Origin: Streptomyces cirratus
GTDB taxonomy: Bacteria; Actinomycetota; Actinomycetes; Streptomycetales; Streptomycetaceae
Assembly (NCBI RefSeq): GCF_014650775.1
Contig: NZ_BMVP01000002.1
Coordinates: forward strand, 806,001 to 870,000
Direction: 5' to 3'
DNA: 64,000 nucleotides
Under the pieces are notes generated by a model. That model ran no database searches and had not been told where the DNA came from. It worked only from the letters and a program-made list of their open reading frames with translations. Every line of letters begins with the position of its first letter. Positions within the stretch are counted from its first letter, which is position 1. Of the stretch, positions 59,041 through 64,000 are shown piece after piece. The position numbers and the translations under genes are program-made.

Positions 59041-61170
59041 TCAGCCGGCCGACGGCTGCTGCCGGGCGGCAGACGGGTCGGGCGACTGGGCAGGCGACCG
59101 GGCGGCCGACTGGGCCTGGATCGCGGTGATCGCCACCGTCGTGACGATGTCCTGGACCAGGGCCCCGCGTGACAGGTCGTTGACCGGCTTGCGAAGCCCC
59201 TGGAGCACCGGACCGACCGCGACGGCGCCCGCCGAGCGCTGCACGGCCTTGTACGTGTTGTTGCCCGTGTTCAGGTCGGGGAAGATCAGCACGCTCGCCC
59301 GCCCGGCCACCTCGGACCCGGGCAGCTTGGTCGCGGCGACGGAGGGTTCGACCGCGGCGTCGTACTGGATCGGCCCCTCGATGAGCAGGTCGGGCCGCTG
59401 CGCGCGGACGGTCTCGGTGGCCTTGCGGACCTTCTCCACGTCAGCGCCGGTCCCGGAGGTGCCGGTGGAGTACGAGAGCATCGCGATCCGCGGCTCGACA
59501 CCGAAGGCGGCGGCGGTGGCGGCGGACTGGACGGCGATGTCGGCGAGCTGCTCGGCGCCCGGGTCCGGGTTGACCGCGCAGTCCCCGTAGACCAGGACCT
59601 GGTCGGCCAGGCACATGAAGAAGACCGAGGAGACGATGGACGCCTCCGGCTTGGTCTTGATGATCTCGAAGGCGGGCCGGATGGTCGCGGCGGTGGAGTG
59701 CACGGCGCCGGAGACCATGCCGTCGGCCAGGCCTTCCTGGACCATCAGGGTGCCGAAGTAGTTGACGTCGGTGACCACGTCGTGGGCCAGCTCGACGGTC
59801 ATGCCCTTGTGGGCGCGGGCCCGGGCGTAGTACTCGGCGAAACGCTCACGCAGGGGTGAGGTCGCCGGGTCGATCAGCTGGGCGCCCGAGATGTCGATGC
59901 CCAGGTCGGCGGCCTTCTTGAGGATCGCCGGCTCCTCGCCGAGCAGGGTCAGGTCGCAGACCCCGCGCCGCAGCAGCACGTCCGCGGCGCGCAGCACCCG
60001 CTCCTCGGTGCCCTCGGGCAGCACCACCCGGCGGCGCTCGGCGCGGGCGCGCTCCAGCAGCTCGTTCTCGAACATCATCGGCGTGACCCGCTCGGAGCGG
60101 GCCACCGAGAGCAGGTCCCGCAGCTCGGCGGTGTCCACGTGCCGCTCGAACAGGCCGAGCGCGGTCTCCAGCTTGCGCGGGGTCGCGGAGTTCAAACGGC
60201 TCTGGAGCGAGAAGAGTTCCGCGGCCGTCGGGAAGCTGTTCCCGGCCACCGACACCACGGGCGTACCGGGCGCCAGCTTCGAGGCCAGCGTCAGGATGTC
60301 CCGGCCGGGGCGCTCGTTCAGCGTCAGCAGGACCCCGGCGATGGGCGGGGTGCCCGAGGTGTGCGCGGCCAGCGCGCCGATCACCAGGTCGGAGCGGTCC
60401 CCGGGGGTGACGACCAGGCAGCCGGGGGTCAGCGCGCCCAGGAAGTTCGGCAGCATCGCGCCGCCGAACACGAAGTCGAGGGCGTCGCGCGCCAGCCCGG
60501 CGTCGTCCCCCAGCAGCACTTCGCCGCCCAGCGCCCGGGTGATCTCGGCGACGGTCGGGGCGGAGAGGGACTTGTCGTCGGGCAGGACGTAGCAGGGCAC
60601 GGGGAGGCGGGCGGCCAGCCACTCGGCTATGACGTCCCGGTCCTCGGCGGCCACCCGGTTGACCGCCATGGCCACCACGTGACAGCCCAGGCCCTCGTAC
60701 GCCCGGTAGGCGTTGCGGGCCTCCGCGCGCACGGCCTCGGCGGAGTGCTTCGTACCGCCCACGACGGGCACGACCACGGCCCCCAGCTCGTTGGCGAGGC
60801 GGGCGTTCAGCGCGAGCTCGTCCGGCAGGTTGGTGTCGGCGTAGTCGGTGCCGAGCACCAGCACGACCTCGTAGTCACGGGCCACCCGGTGGTAGCGCTC
60901 GACCAGCCTGGAGACCAGCTCGTCGGTGCCCTTCTCGGCGAGGACGGCGGAGGCCTCGTGGTACTCCATGCCGTACGCGGACGCCGCGTCCTGGTCTATC
61001 CGGTAGCGGGCCTTCAAGAGGTCGAAGAGCCGGTCGGGGCCGTCGTGCAGCAGCGGACGGTAGACGCCCACCCGGCCGGTCTGCCGGGCCAGCAGCTCCA
61101 TGATCCCCAGCTCGACGACCTGCCGGCCGTCCCCCCGCTCGATGCCGGTCACGTACACGCTGCGCGTCAC
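59041..61170 (-). CDS. pta: Phosphate acetyltransferase
   Basis: Acetyl-CoA + Pi to acetyl phosphate. 709 residues, the long form: N-terminal BioD-like P-loop-derived domain (SVYVTGIERGDGRQVVELGIMELL), DRTGG-like middle, C-terminal PTA domain with VVLPEGTEERVLRAA, GMVSGAVHSTAATIRPAFEI and FPDLNTGNNTYKAVQRSAGAVAVGP. GTG 61170 has ggagag about 7 bases upstream. Forms an acetate overflow/activation unit with ackA. Confidence 0.95.
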   Translation of the reverse strand: MTRSVYVTGIERGDGRQVVELGIMELLARQTGRVGVYRPLLHDGPDRLFDLLKARYRIDQDAASAYGMEYHEASAVLAEKGTDELVSRLVERYHRVARDYEVVLVLGTDYADTNLPDELALNARLANELGAVVVPVVGGTKHSAEAVRAEARNAYRAYEGLGCHVVAMAVNRVAAEDRDVIAEWLAARLPVPCYVLPDDKSLSAPTVAEITRALGGEVLLGDDAGLARDALDFVFGGAMLPNFLGALTPGCLVVTPGDRSDLVIGALAAHTSGTPPIAGVLLTLNERPGRDILTLASKLAPGTPVVSVAGNSFPTAAELFSLQSRLNSATPRKLETALGLFERHVDTAELRDLLSVARSERVTPMMFENELLERARAERRRVVLPEGTEERVLRAADVLLRRGVCDLTLLGEEPAILKKAADLGIDISGAQLIDPATSPLRERFAEYYARARAHKGMTVELAHDVVTDVNYFGTLMVQEGLADGMVSGAVHSTAATIRPAFEIIKTKPEASIVSSVFFMCLADQVLVYGDCAVNPDPGAEQLADIAVQSAATAAAFGVEPRIAMLSYSTGTSGTGADVEKVRKATETVRAQRPDLLIEGPIQYDAAVEPSVAATKLPGSEVAGRASVLIFPDLNTGNNTYKAVQRSAGAVAVGPVLQGLRKPVNDLSRGALVQDIVTTVAITAIQAQSAARSPAQSPDPSAARQQPSAG

Positions 61171-61200
61171 GCGTGCTCTCCGTCCATGTTGATCGATCTC

Positions 61201-61220
61201 ACCGGGACGGTTGTCCCGGT
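61201..61220. promoter_or_regulatory. Inverted repeat in the pta-pfkA divergent promoter region
   Basis: accgggac (61201-61208), ggtt, gtcccggt (61213-61220). Perfect 8-bp arms 30 bases before the pta start. On the plus strand a ttgaca at 61239-61244 could be a pfkA -35. A shared regulator is possible. Confidence 0.5.
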
Positions 61221-61403
61221 TAGGGTGGGCTTGACCTCTTGACAATACCTCTGAGCCTAGCTAAGGGACCTGCCGGGAAAGAGCGCCCCACCCCGGCCCC
61301 GTGGAACAATCGGACAGGGGTCCAGTAATACGCCCTTCATGTGTACGGCCGCCCGCCCGCACGCGTACGGCCAGGTACGACCAGGAGCAGGAGACACAGC
61401 ACG

Positions 61404-62429
61404 ATGCGTATCGGAGTTCTCACCGCAGGCGGCGACTGCCCGGGGCTGAACGCCGTCATCCGGTCGGTCGTACACCGTGCGCTGGTCGGACACGGAGACG
61501 AAGTCATCGGCTTCGAGGACGGCTTCAAGGGCCTGCTCGACGGCCACTACCGCCCCCTGGACATCAACGCCGTCAGCGGCATCCTGGCCCGCGGCGGCAC
61601 GATCCTCGGCTCGGCGCGCATGGAGCGCGCCCGGCTGCACGAAGCCGCCGAGCACGCGCAGGAATTGTCGACGCGGTACGGCATCGACGCGCTGATCCCG
61701 ATCGGCGGCGAGGGCACGCTGACCGCCGCCCGGATGCTGGCGGACGCCGGCATGCCGGTCGTAGGGGTGCCGAAGACCATCGACAACGACATCTCCTCCA
61801 CCGACCGCACCTTCGGGTTCGACACCGCCGTGATGGTCGCCACCGAGGCCATCGACCGCCTCAAGACCACCGCCGAGTCCCACCAGCGGGTCATGGTCGT
61901 CGAGGTCATGGGCCGGCACGCGGGCTGGATCGCCCTGGAGTCCGGCATGGCCGGCGGCGCCCACGGGATCTGCCTGCCGGAGCGCCCGTTCGAGGTGGAC
62001 GCCCTGGTGAAGATGGTGGAGGAACGCTTCTCGCGCGGCAAGAAGTTCGCGGTGATCTGCGTGGCCGAGGGCGCGCACCCGGCCGAGGGCTCCATGCCGT
62101 ACGAGAAGGGCGAGATCGACGCGTACGGGCACGAGCGCTTCGCCGGCATCGGCAACCGCCTGGCCGTGGAGCTGGAACACCGCCTGGGCAAGGAGGCCCG
62201 CCCGGTCATCCTCGGCCACGTCCAGCGCGGCGGCACGCCCACCGCGTACGACCGCGTCCTCGCGACCCGGTTCGGCTGGCACGCCGTGGAGGCGGTGCAC
62301 CGCGGCGACTTCGGCAACATGACCGCCCTGCGCGGCACCGACATCGTCATGGCTCCCCTCGCCTCCGCGGTCACCGAGCTCAAGCGGGTCCCGGACCACC
62401 GGATGTACGAGGCCGAGTCGGTCTTCTGA
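61404..62429 (+). CDS. pfkA: 6-phosphofructokinase
   Basis: Phosphorylates fructose 6-phosphate. 341 residues: AGGDCPGLNAVIR, GGEGTL, PKTIDNDI, MGRHAGWIA and HVQRGGTPTAYDR. Donor-determining positions carry Gly104 (GGEG) and Lys124 (PKTIDND): Gly104 points to ATP, Lys124 is shared with PPi enzymes. Actinobacterial ATP-PFKs are known to have this combination. ATG 61404 with caggaga upstream. Confidence 0.95.
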   Translation: MRIGVLTAGGDCPGLNAVIRSVVHRALVGHGDEVIGFEDGFKGLLDGHYRPLDINAVSGILARGGTILGSARMERARLHEAAEHAQELSTRYGIDALIPIGGEGTLTAARMLADAGMPVVGVPKTIDNDISSTDRTFGFDTAVMVATEAIDRLKTTAESHQRVMVVEVMGRHAGWIALESGMAGGAHGICLPERPFEVDALVKMVEERFSRGKKFAVICVAEGAHPAEGSMPYEKGEIDAYGHERFAGIGNRLAVELEHRLGKEARPVILGHVQRGGTPTAYDRVLATRFGWHAVEAVHRGDFGNMTALRGTDIVMAPLASAVTELKRVPDHRMYEAESVF

Positions 62430-62452
62430 ACCGGCCCCGCCGGCGCCGGGTC

Positions 62453-63133
62453 CTACCTCGCGCCGGCGGCCACCGCCCAGAAGCGGTCCACGATCTGCGA
62501 GAGGTACTCCCGGCCGGCGTCGCCCGTCGCCGTCGCACCTCCGCCGCCCCAGCTCAACGTCGCCAGCATCAGCGACTGGTACTCGCCGTGCATCTTCTCC
62601 AGCACCCGGTCCAGGTCCGCCCGGGGCACCGGCAGCAGCTTGGCGAGCGGCTTCGCGTACGCCTGCCAGCGCGTGGTCACCGCGCTCCGCAGCGACTCGG
62701 CCAGCTCCTGCTCCTTGCCGGTCGCGATCACGTACTGCGCCGGGCTCAGCCCCAGCGTCGCGGCGAGGGCGGCCGACTGCCGTTCGTTGCCCTTCCAGCG
62801 GCCGGAGTCCTCCATCTTCTGGTACGCGTTCGTCTCCAGCCCGATGCGCCGGGCCAGCTCATCGGGGGCCAGGCCCCGGGCCATGCGGTGCTCGCGGAGG
62901 GTCACCGGCTCGGCGAGCAGTTCGCCGGGGGCGCACCACAGCACGCCGGCGAGCGCGGTGAGTTCGGCGGAAGTCGGCGAAATCTCGCCACGCTCCCACG
63001 CCATCACGGTCTCGGGCGAGACCGTCAGACCGTACTGGGCGCGCAGGCCAAAAGCGACATGACCGGGAGCCATGCCCAGGGCCGCGCGCAGGCGACGCGC
63101 GGCGGGGGCATTGAAAGGGGGGCTGGAATGCAC
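62453..63133 (-). CDS. Regulator with two helix-turn-helix (XRE-like) domains
   Basis: About 226 residues. HTH 1: VAFGLRAQYGLTVSPETVMAWERGEISPTSAELTALAG; HTH 2: LAPDELARRIGLETNAYQKMEDSGRWKGN. The remaining 90 residues are helical (MHGEYQSLMLATLSWGGGG). GTG 63133 (VHSSPPFNAPAARRL) is chosen because homologous proteins, as I recall, begin there; TTG 63157 is possible. Converges on pfkA. Confidence 0.82.
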   Translation of the reverse strand: MHSSPPFNAPAARRLRAALGMAPGHVAFGLRAQYGLTVSPETVMAWERGEISPTSAELTALAGVLWCAPGELLAEPVTLREHRMARGLAPDELARRIGLETNAYQKMEDSGRWKGNERQSAALAATLGLSPAQYVIATGKEQELAESLRSAVTTRWQAYAKPLAKLLPVPRADLDRVLEKMHGEYQSLMLATLSWGGGGATATGDAGREYLSQIVDRFWAVAAGAR

Positions 63134-63386
63134 AGGGCACACGGTAGGAGTTGCCAAGCCGTGGCGACTACAGACCGTTCAAACAAGCTCATAACTCGTA
63201 GGAAAGTCCTATAGAGTTCGGCGCTTTGGGTGGGTTTCCCGGCGACCGTCCGGTAATCGGATGGAGCGAAGATCCAATTTCAGCGTACGGATTTCGCCAC
63301 CCCATTTCCGGATTACCGGAACAACCGCCGAGTGATCCCCGTCACGGCCGTGAACCGGCCACCCGCCACCTGCGTGATCCATGGCG

Positions 63387-63419
63387 GGGGCCCTCGCATA
63401 CGGGGGTGGCGAGGGCCCC
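63387..63419. other. Hairpin in the 334-base gap before the MerR gene
   Basis: ggggccctcgc (63387-63397) pairs with gcgagggcccc (63409-63419), 11-base loop. The gap also holds dyad tagga/tccta (63199-63211) near the start of the XRE gene and a loose repeat ggtaatc-n-gga facing tccggattacc (about 63251-63320). Confidence 0.6.
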
Positions 63420-63430
63420 GAAACGCCTCC

Positions 63431-63461
63431 TTGCCTTGACCTCGGCGTCAAGGCTTACGGT
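63431..63461 (+). promoter_or_regulatory. MerR-type promoter with 19-bp spacer
   Basis: ttgcct (63431-63436), 19-bp spacer, tacggt (63456-63461). The dyad ccttgac (63434-63440) / gtcaagg (63447-63453) sits largely in the spacer, as in MerR-activated promoters. Transcription would begin at about the ATG 63468, a leaderless mRNA. Confidence 0.7.
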
Positions 63462-63467
63462 CTCGGC

Positions 63468-63857
63468 ATGCGAATCGGTGAACTGGCGGAGCGGGCCGGG
63501 ACCAGCACGCGGACCCTGAGGTACTACGAGTCGCGCGGGCTGCTGCCCGCCCGGCGTACCGGCAACGGCTACCGCACCTACGACGAGGACGACCTGCTCC
63601 TGCTGCGCCAGATCAAGGTGCTCCAGGACTTCGGCTTCGAGCTGGAGGAGACCCGGCCCTTCGTGGAGTGCCTGCGCGCCGGACACCCGGCCGGGGACTC
63701 CTGCCCGGCCTCGCTCGCCGTCTACCGGCGCAAGCTCGCGGAGCTCGACGCGGTCATCGGCCGGCTGGCCGACGTGCGGGAGACGGTCGCGCGCCAGCTC
63801 GCCGAAGCCGAGGAGGCGGCCGGAGGGGCCGCCGCACCCCGCTGCGAACTGACCTGA
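63468..63857 (+). CDS. MerR-family regulator
   Basis: 129 residues: winged helix [38 protein letters not shown], then a C-terminal coiled coil ([29 protein letters not shown]). Cysteines at [10 protein letters not shown] and in the C-terminal RCELT could sense thiol redox or metal. It is autoregulated by the spacer dyad, by analogy, and is followed 20 bases later by a thioredoxin gene. Confidence 0.93.
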   Translation: MRIGELAERAGTSTRTLRYYESRGLLPARRTGNGYRTYDEDDLLLLRQIKVLQDFGFELEETRPFVECLRAGHPAGDSCPASLAVYRRKLAELDAVIGRLADVRETVARQLAEAEEAAGGAAAPRCELT

Positions 63858-63877
63858 CCAGAGGAATGGGGAAGAAG

Positions 63878-64000
63878 ATGAAGGCTCAAGGCGTCGCCGA
63901 AGTGACCGACGCGGACTTCGAGACCGAGGTGCTGGGCGAACGGGACCGGCCCGTGCTCCTGGAGTTCACCGCCGGCTGGTGCGGCCCCTGCCGGCAGATC
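63878..64000 (+). CDS. Thioredoxin (3' end outside window)
   Basis: 41 codons are present. [25 protein letters not shown] is followed by [11 protein letters not shown], the classical WCGPC thioredoxin active site. ATG 63878 is the likely start; ATG 63866 in frame is an alternative. It is probably cotranscribed with the MerR gene, which may respond to oxidants or toxic compounds. Confidence 0.93.
   Translation, partial: MKAQGVAEVTDADFETEVLGERDRPVLLEFTAGWCGPCRQI

Overview
The window is a piece of a high-G+C actinobacterial chromosome, almost certainly the core region of a Streptomyces. The evidence is the very G+C-rich third codon positions, GTG and TTG starts, and marker genes: the polar-growth coiled-coil pair scy/filP, nucS mismatch repair, isobutyryl-CoA mutase icmA, a DasR-type chitinase promoter, DUF6230/DUF6114 genes and a 24-codon bL37 gene. 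From memory, the gene order (rho to the atp operon, filP/scy, icmA, then pyk-ackA-pta-pfkA) follows the S. coelicolor core. No rRNA, tRNA, CRISPR, transposase or prophage was seen.

Layout. 1-7058: rho (5' end outside the window), an LCP cell-wall ligase, rpmE with a textbook sigma-R promoter, then prfA-prmC-tsaC and an LMW-PTP-like protein without its nucleophilic cysteine. 7279-18049: a GlyA paralogue, a WecA-type sugar-phosphate transferase and the complete atpIBEFHAGDC operon behind a Rex-like operator. 18178-25554: a DUF2550 protein, a GH18 chitinase with twin DasR-like sites, a two-component system, a corrinoid adenosyltransferase, 3-hydroxybutyryl-CoA dehydrogenase and a STAS protein. 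25749-35293: a large STAND-like ATPase, nucS, small unknowns, an LLM oxidoreductase and two paralogous ABC exporters. 35428-41096: filP and scy. 41278-50665: methylmalonyl-CoA epimerase, thiolase, meaB, bL37, two MarR regulators, three tandem AIM24 proteins, two DUF3817 membrane proteins and icmA. 50792-56179: an orphan EF-G domain IV protein, a TetR gene divergent from a thioredoxin-TPR (CnoX/YbbN) gene with a strong operator between them, and a secreted/membrane trio (DUF6230, DUF6114, Pro/Ser-rich protein). 56276-64000: pyk, ackA and pta on the minus strand, pfkA on the plus strand, a double-HTH regulator, and a MerR gene followed by a thioredoxin cut by the window end.

How the genes fit together. 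Several genes form a dispersed acyl-CoA/B12 module (adenosyltransferase, hydroxybutyryl-CoA dehydrogenase, epimerase, thiolase, MeaB, IcmA), next to central-carbon genes (pfkA, pyk, pta-ackA) and the ATP synthase operon. Redox and stress links recur: sigma-R on rpmE, Rex on atp, two thioredoxin-fold proteins. No single large novel system is evident. The most unusual items are the orphan EF-G domain IV protein, the catalytic-Cys-less phosphatase homologue, the exact 100-bp repeat inside scy, several strong unassigned operators and the small bL37 gene.
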